A DNA stretch of 64,000 nucleotides from CBDCUI01 sp965223115. GTDB taxonomy: Bacteria > Pseudomonadota > Gammaproteobacteria > UBA4575. Positions 18,418 to 27,427 of this stretch are shown piece by piece (within the stretch, counting starts at the first letter, position 1; each line of letters opens with the position of its first letter). The notes below the pieces were generated by a model that was not told the DNA's origin, did no database searches, and worked only from the letters and a program-made list of their open reading frames with translations. Location: positions 1,922,001 through 1,986,000 of the forward strand of contig OZ244982.1 of assembly GCA_965223115.1 (NCBI GenBank), written 5' to 3'. The translations under genes were made by a program, and so were the position numbers.

Positions 18418-19071
18418 CTATGGCACTACAATTACATCACCACTCTGTAATATAATATTTTGATCTAGATTATTACCCCGTTTTACTTCGTTATACTTAA
18501 ATGGATGGACTACCTGTTTTCCATTTTGCCTTCTAATAACTTTAATTTTATCCTCGTCAGCAAATGTATCCAAACCACCAGCAAGTGTGATTGCTTGCAT
18601 GACATCCATATATCTACCTACGACAAATTTTCCTGGTTTTTTCACCTTCCCATTCACAAAAATCGTATATCCTGAAACACTCTTTACAGACACAGTTACC
18701 ACTGCCTCTGGAATATAATTTTGTACTTTAGCCGTAATTTCTTTCTCTACTTCAAGCGGTGTTTTACCTGCAACTAATATATTACCTGCTAAAGGAAAAG
18801 ATATACCACCGTCAGGCCTGACAAGTACTTCTCGTTGCAGTTCTTCCTCTTTCCAGACAGAAATAAATAAAACATCTTCCGGTCCAATTCTATAATCATC
18901 AGGTGCGGTGGAAGCACCAGAAAACTTTTCATCAGAAGCTGACGCAAGCAATGGCAATACAGTTAACAAACATATTAATATGCAAGTTATTTTTACTAGG
19001 GTTAGTTTTATATTACATATAATGTATGGCCACCCTAGTTTTGGGCACAAATCTAATGCATTAATAATCAT
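18418..19071 (-). CDS. Polysaccharide biosynthesis/export protein, Wza/OPX type
   Basis: I choose the ATG at 19071, preceded by AAGGAG with six bases between; an ATG five codons upstream has no comparable site. The 217 residues begin with a long hydrophobic signal (TCILICLLTVLPLLASA). A Poly_export domain (DYRIGPEDVLFISVWKEEEL) and one SLBB domain (FVNGKVKKPGKF) follow. It forms the periplasmic/outer-membrane export channel. It is shorter than E. coli Wza and lacks a clear lipobox, so the separate beta-barrel gene next door may provide the outer-membrane part. It is the first gene of the export operon. Confidence 0.88.
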   Translation of the reverse strand: MIINALDLCPKLGWPYIICNIKLTLVKITCILICLLTVLPLLASASDEKFSGASTAPDDYRIGPEDVLFISVWKEEELQREVLVRPDGGISFPLAGNILVAGKTPLEVEKEITAKVQNYIPEAVVTVSVKSVSGYTIFVNGKVKKPGKFVVGRYMDVMQAITLAGGLDTFADEDKIKVIRRQNGKQVVHPFKYNEVKRGNNLDQNIILQSGDVIVVP

Positions 19072-19489
19072 TACTCTCTCCTTCATGAAACCCAGTTATT
19101 AGTTATAACTCACATACCTAAGTTTATTGTGTGCGTATTTTCTAAAATATTGCTAATGAACAAATTATTTATTGCCTTAAAGATTCGAGCCAAGCTCAAA
19201 AACTTAGTTCATTGAATTGAAATGATTATCAATTTTCAACTATATCTAAACCATAATTTGTATATGGAACAACAATGATATAGTAAATTCGTTACGATAG
19301 TTGGGTTGTGAGGCCTTTCACATTGTCCCCTGATTTTATTAGTGTTTTTTATGATAAATGGACTCAGATCTCGTAACCATATAAAATATATGGTTATATA
19401 TTTGGCAAATCCTAATCATTAGATTAAAAAATTATTTTAATTCAGTACTTGTTCAACTTTTATTTACTTCGTTACTATTTAATTTTGCT
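19072..19489. other. 418-bp gene-free region upstream of the Wza-like gene
   Basis: I find no credible reading frame. The region should hold the promoter of the minus-strand export operon and the end of the ROK-kinase transcript. Two structures stand out: a 10-bp-stem inverted repeat with a 3-base loop at 19374-19396 (TAACCATATA paired with TATATGGTTA), and a Fur-box-like stretch near 19218-19236 with core TGATAATCATT on the minus strand. I could not identify promoter boxes with confidence, and no ops/JUMPstart element is visible. Confidence 0.5.
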
Positions 19490-20383
19490 TTAGCCCCACA
19501 ACCAAGCTGCACCCCTTACACCGCTTGAATCCCCAAATTTTGGTGCTAACAGCTTTGTGGCTATGTAGTCGGAGAATACCCATTGATGCCAAATTTTAGG
19601 CACGTTTACATATAAACGTTTAAGATTTGAAATTCCACCACCTAACACAATTACATCAGGATCTAATATATTAATTATATGTGCTAGGCTTTTTGCCATC
19701 CGTTGCTCGTAACATTGCAACACTTTCTCTGCAAAAACATCCCCTTCTTTTGCTAGCCTTACTATCTTTTCTACAGTCAATTTTTTGTGTGTGGTTCTTT
19801 CATAATCATGTTCTAAACCAGGGCCTGATAAAAAGGTTTCAATACATCCATACTGGCCACACCAGCACTTTGTAAGACTGAGCTCTCCCTTTTCAGGCCA
19901 CGGCAGCGGGTTATGCCCCCATTCACCAGCAATGTTATTTGCACCACTTAGCACTCTCTTATCTACAACAATCCCTGCCCCTGTGCCTGTACCTACAATT
20001 ACACCAAAGACTACATCAGCATCGCAGGCTGCCCCATCTATTGCTTCAGATAAAGCAAAACAATTTGCATCATTGGCAATACGAATTTCCCTTCCAATCA
20101 CTTGTTCTAAATCTTGCTTAAATGGCTTGTCATTAAGACAAATACTGTTTGAATTTCTTAATAGATTTGTAGCGGGCGACAATGACCCAGGCGTGCATAT
20201 TCCAACCTCACAATGCTGACGAACTGAATTTTCTGCTTCAGTAATCAATTCAGCTATAGATTCTATCGTTGCATTATAGTTATTCTTTGGTGTCGCAACT
20301 CGATCACGCAACAGCTCTTTACCGTCTTGGTCGAGCACTAAAATTTCAATTTTAGTGCCGCCTAAATCAACACCTATTCGAAT
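19490..20383 (-). CDS. ROK-family sugar kinase, apparently starting at an ATT codon
   Basis: The reading frame continues upstream of the first GTG (20338) through I-R-I-G-V-D-L-G-G-T-K-I-E-I-L, which is the ROK phosphate-binding N-terminus. An in-frame TAA sits just before two ATT codons. No ATG, GTG or TTG lies between that stop and the family start, and AGGAG is six bases before the second ATT (20381-20383). The 297-residue protein contains GTGTGAGIV, GEWGHNP and the zinc motif CWCGQYGCIE. Family members phosphorylate glucose, fructose or N-acetyl sugars. It is 17 bases downstream of the adenosyltransferase gene. A lost ATG or an assembly error are alternatives. Confidence 0.8.
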   Translation of the reverse strand: MRIGVDLGGTKIEILVLDQDGKELLRDRVATPKNNYNATIESIAELITEAENSVRQHCEVGICTPGSLSPATNLLRNSNSICLNDKPFKQDLEQVIGREIRIANDANCFALSEAIDGAACDADVVFGVIVGTGTGAGIVVDKRVLSGANNIAGEWGHNPLPWPEKGELSLTKCWCGQYGCIETFLSGPGLEHDYERTTHKKLTVEKIVRLAKEGDVFAEKVLQCYEQRMAKSLAHIINILDPDVIVLGGGISNLKRLYVNVPKIWHQWVFSDYIATKLLAPKFGDSSGVRGAAWLWG

Positions 20384-20400
20384 AATTTACTCCTTTCAAA

Positions 20401-20946
20401 TTAGCGATTGCTATCCCATAAAGTTTCATTTTTATCCGCATATCTAGATAAAACTCGAGAAGCTACAAATAAAAAGTCTGATAATCTGTTTAAATAAATC
20501 TGTATATTCTGATCAAGTTCAAGATTTTGCCCCAAAGCAACTACACTACGCTCAGCACGCCTACATACTGCTCTAGCCAAGTGACATGTGGAGGACGCAA
20601 TACTTCCTCCAGGTAAGATAAAATTTTTAAGAGGTGGTAAATCTTCATTATACTGATCTATACACACTTCTAATTGCTCAATCATTCCCTCTGATATTAA
20701 ATCATAGTCTGCACAATTTAATTGTGCGCCCAAGTCAAAAAGCTGATGCTGAATTTTTAAAAAAACAGTCCTTAAATCATCAGGGATATCATAAGCAAGC
20801 AGCATGCCTAGTACTGAATTAAGTTCATCTACATCACCTATTGCTTGAATTTCTGGACAATTTTTACGAACACGTTTACCTCTAGACAAACCAGTTTCAC
20901 CCTTATCTCCAGTCTTGGTATAAATCTTTGTTATTCGATTAGACAT
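20401..20946 (-). CDS. ATP:cob(I)alamin adenosyltransferase, PduO type
   Basis: The 181-residue protein has the PduO-type N-terminal ATP-binding signature YTKTGDKGETGLSRGKRV, DVDELNSVLG, and the C-terminal CRRAERSVVALGQ and YLNRLSDFLFVASR motifs. It transfers the adenosyl group from ATP to cob(I)alamin to make coenzyme B12. It is 17 bases downstream of the BtuB-like receptor gene behind a cobalamin riboswitch, so B12 uptake and activation are probably co-regulated. Length is normal. Confidence 0.93.
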   Translation of the reverse strand: MSNRITKIYTKTGDKGETGLSRGKRVRKNCPEIQAIGDVDELNSVLGMLLAYDIPDDLRTVFLKIQHQLFDLGAQLNCADYDLISEGMIEQLEVCIDQYNEDLPPLKNFILPGGSIASSTCHLARAVCRRAERSVVALGQNLELDQNIQIYLNRLSDFLFVASRVLSRYADKNETLWDSNR

Positions 20947-20963
20947 TGTTTCACGTATGTATT

Positions 20964-22757
20964 TTAATTTTTATCTCCAAAGTCAAGCCTTAACTCAGCA
21001 AATACAGACTGTCCTGGAGTATTAAATCCAGATGCCAGTTCATAATCTTTATCAAATAGATTATCTACTTTTAAAGATAACGTTGCATTGGAAAAATTCA
21101 TACCTGCCGATAAATTTACTAATCCATAGCCTGGCAAAACCTCATCTCCAAAATCTCTACGTTCTGATGTAAACAAACCATTTAACAAAATAAAATAGCG
21201 CTCATTATTATACTGCAAAGATGCAGTTAAAGATTTTTTGGCCCGTCGTAGTAAAGGTGAATCTTCGGACTCATTACGTGGGTTTTGTATTACCCCTTCC
21301 ACAACCATAGACCAACGGTCAGTTCGATGATTAAACGAAGCCTCTAATCCCCTAATACGAGCATCAGCTACATTACGATTTTCAAAAATAAATGCGCTAG
21401 GGTCAATTAATATCGTCTCGATCAAATCTTCAATTTTATTTTCATAAGCACGTAGTGATGCCTGGGTATCAGAATTAAAGTGATAATTTACACCTAATTC
21501 TAATGTTCGTGAATTTTCTTCTCTAAGCTCAGAGTTGCCGCCAAATCCAAAGCGTGCATTACTGTCAGGTGCTCTAAAGCCAGTCCCTGCACTAGCAATA
21601 AATTGAAATTGATCAGTTATGTTATAACCGTATTCTAGATTCCATGTGATAGCATTATCAAAATCTTCATGATCTGTGTATCGAGTGGAAGTAAATAAAG
21701 TATGTTTATCTTTTATATACTGATTATGCAGATAGACAGAATATATATCAGTACTTTCTTTATAGCGTGTTCCAAATGACAGGGATTCTGTGTCTTCATC
21801 TGTTTTAGAAATTCCGAAAGTTAAAATATTATCGAATAGAGAAATATCATTTTTCCAGTCAAAAACAACTCGGTCCGTAAATGCAAAATCTTTGTCACCT
21901 AAAAAATTAGTTTGGTTCTGTCTAGTTTCATCTTTTACTTTTGAAATTAAGAAAGAAGACTGCCAGCTTTCTGATAAAGGAAAGTTTACTTTTGTATTTA
22001 AAACATTATTTTTTCTATCTTGGTCTAGATCTATACTAAAACCATCATATTCCACATTCCCATCTGCTTGCCAAAAACTAAAGCCAATACCAGCATTGCC
22101 TAACGAAGTATTCAAATTAAAATCAAAAGTATCTTTATCATGCCCATGATCTGTGTTAGATGTTTCGGTAGTCGGGTATCCATCGGTATCAAAACGATTT
22201 GCTGAAAAATTAGTTTGTAAATATGTATTACCATATTCAACATCAACGCCTTGTTCAGTAGTGGAATATCTACCATTAGAAATATGCATCGCTAGATTAT
22301 TTGGTTTTTTTTCACCAGACGTAATTATATTTATCACTCCTCCAATGGCTTCCGATCCGTATACGGTGGAACGTGCACCTTTTATTATCTCAATACGTTC
22401 AATTACGGACGTATTAATCATTTCTAAGGCTGCTGCACCCGTAGTTGCTGAATTCATTTTAATTCCATTAATAAGAACTGCAGTATGATTGCTATTTGTA
22501 CCTCGTATAAATACTGAAGCTTGTTGACCAAAGCCACCTGTGCGGCCAATATCTAATCCTGCATGCCATCTCAATAAATCAGCAATGTCTGCAGATTGAT
22601 TGCGCCTGATCGTTTCACGGTCAATAACAATCACTGAAGGCACCACTTCTTCAATTAGCTGGCCATATCTTGTAGGAGTTACCACGACTTCATCTGCCGA
22701 GTGAACTACACTGCTCACAAACACCATTATGACTATTACTATTGTTTTGAATTTCAT
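20964..22757 (-). CDS. btuB: TonB-dependent vitamin B12 receptor, BtuB-like
   Basis: I start at the ATG at 22757, which has AGGTGG five bases before it; GTG codons just upstream are less likely. The 597 residues comprise a signal peptide (IVIVIMVFVSSVVHSA), a TonB-box-like EVVVTPTRYG and a plug domain (VFIRGTNSNHTAVLINGIKM, GSEAIGGVINIIT). A 22-strand barrel ends in an aromatic-rich tail with a terminal LDFGDKN. Substrate assignment rests on the cobalamin riboswitch upstream and the PduO gene downstream. It imports cobalamin across the outer membrane using TonB energy. Confidence 0.9.
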   Translation of the reverse strand: MKFKTIVIVIMVFVSSVVHSADEVVVTPTRYGQLIEEVVPSVIVIDRETIRRNQSADIADLLRWHAGLDIGRTGGFGQQASVFIRGTNSNHTAVLINGIKMNSATTGAAALEMINTSVIERIEIIKGARSTVYGSEAIGGVINIITSGEKKPNNLAMHISNGRYSTTEQGVDVEYGNTYLQTNFSANRFDTDGYPTTETSNTDHGHDKDTFDFNLNTSLGNAGIGFSFWQADGNVEYDGFSIDLDQDRKNNVLNTKVNFPLSESWQSSFLISKVKDETRQNQTNFLGDKDFAFTDRVVFDWKNDISLFDNILTFGISKTDEDTESLSFGTRYKESTDIYSVYLHNQYIKDKHTLFTSTRYTDHEDFDNAITWNLEYGYNITDQFQFIASAGTGFRAPDSNARFGFGGNSELREENSRTLELGVNYHFNSDTQASLRAYENKIEDLIETILIDPSAFIFENRNVADARIRGLEASFNHRTDRWSMVVEGVIQNPRNESEDSPLLRRAKKSLTASLQYNNERYFILLNGLFTSERRDFGDEVLPGYGLVNLSAGMNFSNATLSLKVDNLFDKDYELASGFNTPGQSVFAELRLDFGDKN

Positions 22758-22797
22758 TTGCACCACCTAATTATTTTTATAGCGGGTGCACAGTGAA

Positions 22798-22817
22798 GTA
22801 CGTAAGTATGCTTACGT
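22798..22817. repeat. 20-bp hairpin in the riboswitch-to-btuB leader
   Basis: GTACGTAAGTATGCTTACGTA contains an 8-bp perfect stem (TACGTAAG with CTTACGTA) around a TATG loop. It lies between the cobalamin aptamer and the btuB start on the transcribed strand and is not followed by a T-run. It may form part of the expression platform. Confidence 0.45.
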
Positions 22818-22880
22818 ATATAGACTTCAGCTGGAGCCGCCCGCCGCAACTCATTACTTTATCCCTAAAAAAGGGAAACA

Positions 22881-23075
22881 CTAAAAGGCCGGTCTCCGGG
22901 CTGATGAGTAGTTTATAAACTAGGCAAGCTACCTTCCCATGTTAAATAAACACAGTGGTATTTTAACTTGCTTACACTCAATCACCGTTGCGGGGGCAGC
23001 GTCTGTTTTTCACAGACTTCCCTGTTTCACCCTTGCGCTTAAGCACAAATTACTAAAACCAAGGGCACCTTTAGT
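22881..23075 (-). promoter_or_regulatory. Cobalamin riboswitch
   Basis: On the minus strand the aptamer begins near GGTGCCCTTGG. It contains the CCCCGCAACGGTGA block, ACCACTG, GGGAAGGTAGCTTGCC and the hallmark CAGCCCGGAGACCGGCCT, in the order seen in the AdoCbl-riboswitch family. It sits about 120 bases upstream of the btuB start. Binding of adenosylcobalamin should lower expression of btuB and probably of the two genes after it. The G-C-rich stretch at 22834-22852 and the hairpin nearer btuB are candidate expression-platform elements. Confidence 0.93.
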
Positions 23076-23109
23076 GAGTTTAGATTTTATGGAGTAGATT
23101 CTATCAGAT

Positions 23110-23646
23110 TTAATCTTGTGTTTGTTGCAGATTTTTTAAATCTGCAATAACTTCGTCACTGTGAACTGCTGGTTTCACTTTATGGTAAATCTTTGCGATT
23201 TTTCCTGCTGGGTCAATTATAAAAGTATGTCGTTTTGCAAACTTAACTGGTCCTATTTTAGTCAAAGAACCGTAACTTTTTGCAACAGATCCTTGCACAT
23301 CAGCAAGAAGAGGAAATTGAAGACTGTATTTATTAGCAAACTTTTCATGGCTGGCAGTACTATCTACACTTATACCAAAAACTTGTACATTCATGCTTTG
23401 TAAAATAGCAATGTCATCACGAAATTCACATGCTTCTTTTGTGCATCCCGGAGTATCATCTTTAGGATAAAAATATAATACAACCCACTTCCCTCTATAA
23501 TCATTTAGATTGTGAGAGCTATTTGTTTGATCTAATAATTCAAAACTAGGGGCAGGCAAACCTACTTCTAGTTCATTTGCATTTGAAAAGCTAAACATTG
23601 CTATTGATATAAGTACAGTTAAGTATAAGTATATTTTTATGCGCAC
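23110..23646 (-). CDS. Exported peroxiredoxin, Bcp/PrxQ type
   Basis: The gene starts at GTG; its 178 residues have a signal peptide (IYLYLTVLISIAMFSFSNA). The thioredoxin-fold core shows FYPKDDTPGCTKEACEFRDD, with the peroxidatic Cys in TPGC and a resolving Cys five positions later, as in Bcp/PrxQ enzymes. It reduces hydroperoxides in the periplasm using a thiol donor. It starts 4 bases after the stop of the PQQ-type dehydrogenase gene, so both form an operon. Most Bcp proteins are cytoplasmic, and the signal peptide marks this one as exported. Confidence 0.88.
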   Translation of the reverse strand: MRIKIYLYLTVLISIAMFSFSNANELEVGLPAPSFELLDQTNSSHNLNDYRGKWVVLYFYPKDDTPGCTKEACEFRDDIAILQSMNVQVFGISVDSTASHEKFANKYSLQFPLLADVQGSVAKSYGSLTKIGPVKFAKRHTFIIDPAGKIAKIYHKVKPAVHSDEVIADLKNLQQTQD

Positions 23647-23650
23647 AATA

Positions 23651-24769
23651 CTATGGGCTCAGCTTATATATTGAACTACGATAATCGACTACATATAACT
23701 CAGCATTTGAATCTTCACCAAAAGAACTAATATTTAAATCCGAATCCATGAGCTTTTGCATTTTAAAATTCTTTTCTTTATCCACTGTCCATAAGGTACC
23801 AGTACAAAAATCCCCGAACACATACTTTCCTTGCAGCTCTTTTATAGATTTTCCACGATACACATAACCTCCTGTCACTGAACACCCCTTGTTGTGACTA
23901 TATTCTGCAACTGGCAAAACAAGTTCTCCCTTATTGCAGTTCTTTTTAGGCAAATAGCAATGTGCGCCTTCCATTAAACGCCAGCCATAATTTTCTCCAC
24001 CTTGACTTGAGGCAGCCTGCCAATGTATTTCTTCCCATTTATTTTGACCCACATCAGCAATCCATAGATCCCCAGTTACCCTATCAAAAGAATGTCGCCA
24101 AGGATTGCGTAATCCATAAGCCCAAATTTCAGGCCTCGCATCTTTATCCATAGTAAAGGGGTTATCTGTAGGGATGGAATAACCAGAAGATTTATTTACA
24201 TCTATACGCAACATTTTACCTAATAGAGTTTTTAGATTTTGCGCATTATTCCAAGGGTCTCCACCACGACCTCCATCACCTAAGCCTATATATAAGTATC
24301 CATCAGGGCCAAATGCCAACATCCCGCCATTGTGATTGGATGCTGGATCTTTCACAGCAAACAACACCTCTAAACTATCAATACTGATAAGATTTGATCT
24401 AAGCGGATCTATTTTTAAGCGTGCAAGTGTATTGTCTCCGTCTTGCGCAGTGTAATAGATAAAAAGATATCCATTATTTTTAAAATCAGGATGAAAAGCC
24501 AAAGATAGCAAGCCTTGCTCATTGCCTTTAGTAGTAATTAATGATGATGCATCAAGATAAAGTTTTTTATTTTTGCCTGACTGATCAAAAATATAAATAC
24601 GACCTGTTTTCTCTACTACAAAAAGATTTTCTGTACTTGTTACCGCATGTGTAATTAATACAGGAAAACGAAGATTATCTATAAATAACTTTAATTCAAT
24701 TGCATAAGTGCTATTAGATATTATAAACAGGTATACAAATGCTATTAGTTTGTAAAAAGTATAATTCAC
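23651..24769 (-). CDS. PQQ-dependent sugar dehydrogenase-like protein (soluble aldose dehydrogenase/YliI type)
   Basis: The gene starts at GTG; its 372 residues have a signal peptide (LIAFVYLFIISNSTYA). The six-bladed propeller motifs are SLAFHPDFKNNGYLFIYYT, GDGGRGGDPWNNAQ, AYGLRNPWRHSFD and DVGQNKWEEI. Family members oxidise aldose sugars in the periplasm with PQQ and pass electrons to carriers. PQQ synthesis genes are not in the window. Cys residues in GAHCYLPKKNC may form a disulfide. Upstream lies cysG, 100 bases away, so a separate promoter is possible. Confidence 0.85.
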   Translation of the reverse strand: MNYTFYKLIAFVYLFIISNSTYAIELKLFIDNLRFPVLITHAVTSTENLFVVEKTGRIYIFDQSGKNKKLYLDASSLITTKGNEQGLLSLAFHPDFKNNGYLFIYYTAQDGDNTLARLKIDPLRSNLISIDSLEVLFAVKDPASNHNGGMLAFGPDGYLYIGLGDGGRGGDPWNNAQNLKTLLGKMLRIDVNKSSGYSIPTDNPFTMDKDARPEIWAYGLRNPWRHSFDRVTGDLWIADVGQNKWEEIHWQAASSQGGENYGWRLMEGAHCYLPKKNCNKGELVLPVAEYSHNKGCSVTGGYVYRGKSIKELQGKYVFGDFCTGTLWTVDKEKNFKMQKLMDSDLNISSFGEDSNAELYVVDYRSSIYKLSP

Positions 24770-24869
24770 AATATTTTGATCTGAAAACTGAATTCATATT
24801 TTCAAAAATTACAGCTTATTTTAAGCAGTCTTTCAACCTTAAAACTTACTTATCAAGTAAAAAGCAAAC

Positions 24870-26303
24870 TTAAAGCTTTACACCAAACGTTTTCACCGCA
24901 TCTGCAGTGATGTCCTTTTCTGGATCGAACCAATGCAATTTCTCATGTAGTTTCACTACGTCACCGATAATCACTAATGTCGGTGGTATTACCTCATGTT
25001 GCTGAACTAGTTTAGGCAGTGTATTTAAATTACCAATGATAACTTTTTGATTTGCTGTAGTACCTTGCATCACCAAAGCTGCGGGAGTTTCTACGCTCAA
25101 ACCATGTGTAATAAGATTTTGACAAATGCTTTCTAAACCCTGTAAGCCCATATAAAAAACCAATGTCTGATTTTTATGTGCAAGCATGTCCCAATTCAAA
25201 TTTACCGTACCATCTTGCAAATGACCTGTCGCAAATATTGCAGCCTGAGAATAATCTCTATGTGTGAGAGGTATCCCAGAATATGCTGCACAGCCTGCAG
25301 CTGCGGTGATGCCAGGCACAACTTGGAATGGGATTTTCTCATCGATCAGCGTTGCGATCTCTTCTCCACCTCTACCAAAAATAAACGGGTCCCCTCCCTT
25401 TAAACGCAAGACTCGTTTGCCTTGTTTGGCAAGCCGCACTAAAAGATCATTTATTGTTTCCTGAGGCAAAGTATGTTGCGAACGTTCTTTACCTGCATAA
25501 ATATGTTCGGCATCTTTACGCACCAAATCCATAATTTCTTGCGAAACTAAGCGATCATATACCACTACATCGGCTTGCTGCATTAAACGTAGTGCACGAA
25601 AAGTTAATAAGTCAGGATCACCAGGACCAGCACCAACTAAATATACTTCTCCTTGAGATATTTCCTTATCATTTACATGTAGAATAGCTTCTTCTAATAA
25701 ATGCTGTGCAGCGTCGTGTTGATTTGCAAAAACGAGCTCAGCAATTGGTCCTTGTAAAACCTCTTCCCAAAATTTTCGTCTTTGATCTGTAGTTGAAAGT
25801 TTTTCTTTAACTTTTAGTCGATTATCTTCAATTAATTTTGCAAGCTTGCCATAAGCCGCAGGCGTGCAGTTTTCCAATTTTGTACGCAGCATTCTTGCTA
25901 GCACAGGTGAAGCACCGCCTGTTGATACTGCGATTTGCACAGGTGAACGATCAATTATAGATGGCAATATAAAATCACAACTTTTTGTATCATCTGCTGC
26001 ATTAACTAAAATTTTATTTTTTCTACATAATCTAGCAACCTCAGCATTCACGTTACGGTCATCTGTTGCTGCAATTACAAGTTGATAACTTTCCAAGTCG
26101 TCTAGAGAAAAATCTTTTTCTCGCCAATTAATATGGCCATTATTTACTTTGCGTTTAATTTCTTCGGTTATTTCAGGCGCGACTATAGTTAGATTAGCTT
26201 GGGCACGCTCCAAAATTGAAACCTTGCGTTCAGCAATAACACCGCCACCCACAATTAAACATGGTTTGTTTTTGATATCTAAAAATAAAGGAAGATAATC
26301 CAC
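24870..26303 (-). CDS. cysG: Siroheme synthase (uroporphyrinogen-III methyltransferase / precorrin-2 dehydrogenase / ferrochelatase)
   Basis: The 477-residue fusion is the usual CysG length. The N-terminal Met8-like part has the NAD site IVGGGVIAERKVSIL and SPVLARMLRTKLE. The C-terminal SUMT part starts at VYLVGAGPGDPDLLTFRALRLM and includes RLKGGDPFIFGRGGEE and GITAAAGCAAYSGIPLTHR. It makes siroheme, the active-site cofactor of DsrAB. It is 12 bases downstream of dsrS, in one operon with a VWA and a MoxR gene, which ties siroheme supply to sulfur oxidation. Confidence 0.95.
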   Translation of the reverse strand: MDYLPLFLDIKNKPCLIVGGGVIAERKVSILERAQANLTIVAPEITEEIKRKVNNGHINWREKDFSLDDLESYQLVIAATDDRNVNAEVARLCRKNKILVNAADDTKSCDFILPSIIDRSPVQIAVSTGGASPVLARMLRTKLENCTPAAYGKLAKLIEDNRLKVKEKLSTTDQRRKFWEEVLQGPIAELVFANQHDAAQHLLEEAILHVNDKEISQGEVYLVGAGPGDPDLLTFRALRLMQQADVVVYDRLVSQEIMDLVRKDAEHIYAGKERSQHTLPQETINDLLVRLAKQGKRVLRLKGGDPFIFGRGGEEIATLIDEKIPFQVVPGITAAAGCAAYSGIPLTHRDYSQAAIFATGHLQDGTVNLNWDMLAHKNQTLVFYMGLQGLESICQNLITHGLSVETPAALVMQGTTANQKVIIGNLNTLPKLVQQHEVIPPTLVIIGDVVKLHEKLHWFDPEKDITADAVKTFGVKL

Positions 26304-26315
26304 AACTTTCCTTGA

Positions 26316-27425
26316 TTATGATTTAAATAATTCTAAATATTGGCTTATTGGAGTAATCACTGGCTCAATTTTTTTTCGCATCACAGAACCAATTGCATCC
26401 GTCATTCCAAATATAGGGTCAACCAAAGTTTCGTTTACTAGAGACAAACAATATATTGCTTTAATATGTGATTTTAACGATGAGTCAATAGCAAGAATTT
26501 TTTCAGCTTCAAGGCTATTTGCATATACCTCGTCAGCATGGTCCGACAAAGACTGTATATCTCGACATTTAGGTGCATCATTATTAGCTTCTTTAAAATA
26601 CTCGCCAATAGTATTGAATAATTCTACAACGACATCCTGGTCATTTGGTTTTTTCAACACCAGATCCAAGGTTTGTAAATAGGCTTGCCCTGCAGGACTG
26701 TAGAGTTGATTTAGTAATTTTGCAACCGTATTACCTTGTTTAACTTCAAAGTCTAATAAATAAGATAATTGCTTCCATTTTTCATGGCATTTTACTTCTG
26801 TAGGTAAACTATGAGGTGTTTGTTGCAAAAACCCAACATAATAAGAATTTTTACGCTTTGCACGTTTCCATAAATCATCGCGCAATTCACTACTAATGAG
26901 ATCCTGTTGTAACACTAAACGTACACTTTCAATAATTGCTTTTTGCTGTTCTTCAAACGGTAAAAACTCGACTAAAAATTTTGCAAGTTGTTTACCCATT
27001 TTCCCATTCACAACACTTTCTTTTTCAAGCATGCGTCGTGCGTTTTCTGCATTTTCACTTGTCCACCAAGCACGGCGTGCTAATTCATCCGTTAAACCTG
27101 ATGCATGCACAACCGCTGTTACTGCTTCTGGTTCTCCAATAAGCAATAGCTTTTCTAAACTTTCATCACGTGCCTGACCCATTCGAGTCCAACGTCTTAA
27201 AAAAACCGGATAACCCCCAGGCGAACCTAAAAAATGTGTAGATAAAAACTGCCGAATTAAACGTATATATTTCTCATCTTTACAATTTGGATTAAGTTGT
27301 ACTCTTGCTTCACCTTTATCTGATAAGGCATGAACACACATGCGCGATTCATCGATACGCACAGCTTGTAAGGGTTGTGCAACTAATACATTAAGTCGCA
27401 ATTGGTCTTCGCTAGATAAGTTCAT
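26316..27425 (-). CDS. dsrS: DsrS-like sulfur-oxidation protein
   Basis: I start at the ATG at 27425, two bases after the stop of the VWA gene; a TTG ten codons upstream lies inside that gene. The 369-residue protein opens MNLSSEDQLRLNVLVAQPLQ and continues with GSPGGYPVFLRRWTRMGQAR, a block I recognise from DsrS proteins of purple sulfur bacteria. DsrS is a cytoplasmic protein with no known fold-based function; it is linked to sulfur oxidation by its place at the end of dsr operons. Here it is outside the main operon, coupled to VWA and cysG genes. Confidence 0.8.
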   Translation of the reverse strand: MNLSSEDQLRLNVLVAQPLQAVRIDESRMCVHALSDKGEARVQLNPNCKDEKYIRLIRQFLSTHFLGSPGGYPVFLRRWTRMGQARDESLEKLLLIGEPEAVTAVVHASGLTDELARRAWWTSENAENARRMLEKESVVNGKMGKQLAKFLVEFLPFEEQQKAIIESVRLVLQQDLISSELRDDLWKRAKRKNSYYVGFLQQTPHSLPTEVKCHEKWKQLSYLLDFEVKQGNTVAKLLNQLYSPAGQAYLQTLDLVLKKPNDQDVVVELFNTIGEYFKEANNDAPKCRDIQSLSDHADEVYANSLEAEKILAIDSSLKSHIKAIYCLSLVNETLVDPIFGMTDAIGSVMRKKIEPVITPISQYLELFKS

Positions 27426-27427
27426 GG

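Noticed and set aside
19218..19236. Fur-box-like sequence upstream of the Wza-like gene
   Set aside because: Only the core TGATAATCATT fits; outer positions mismatch in AT-rich DNA, so chance is likely.
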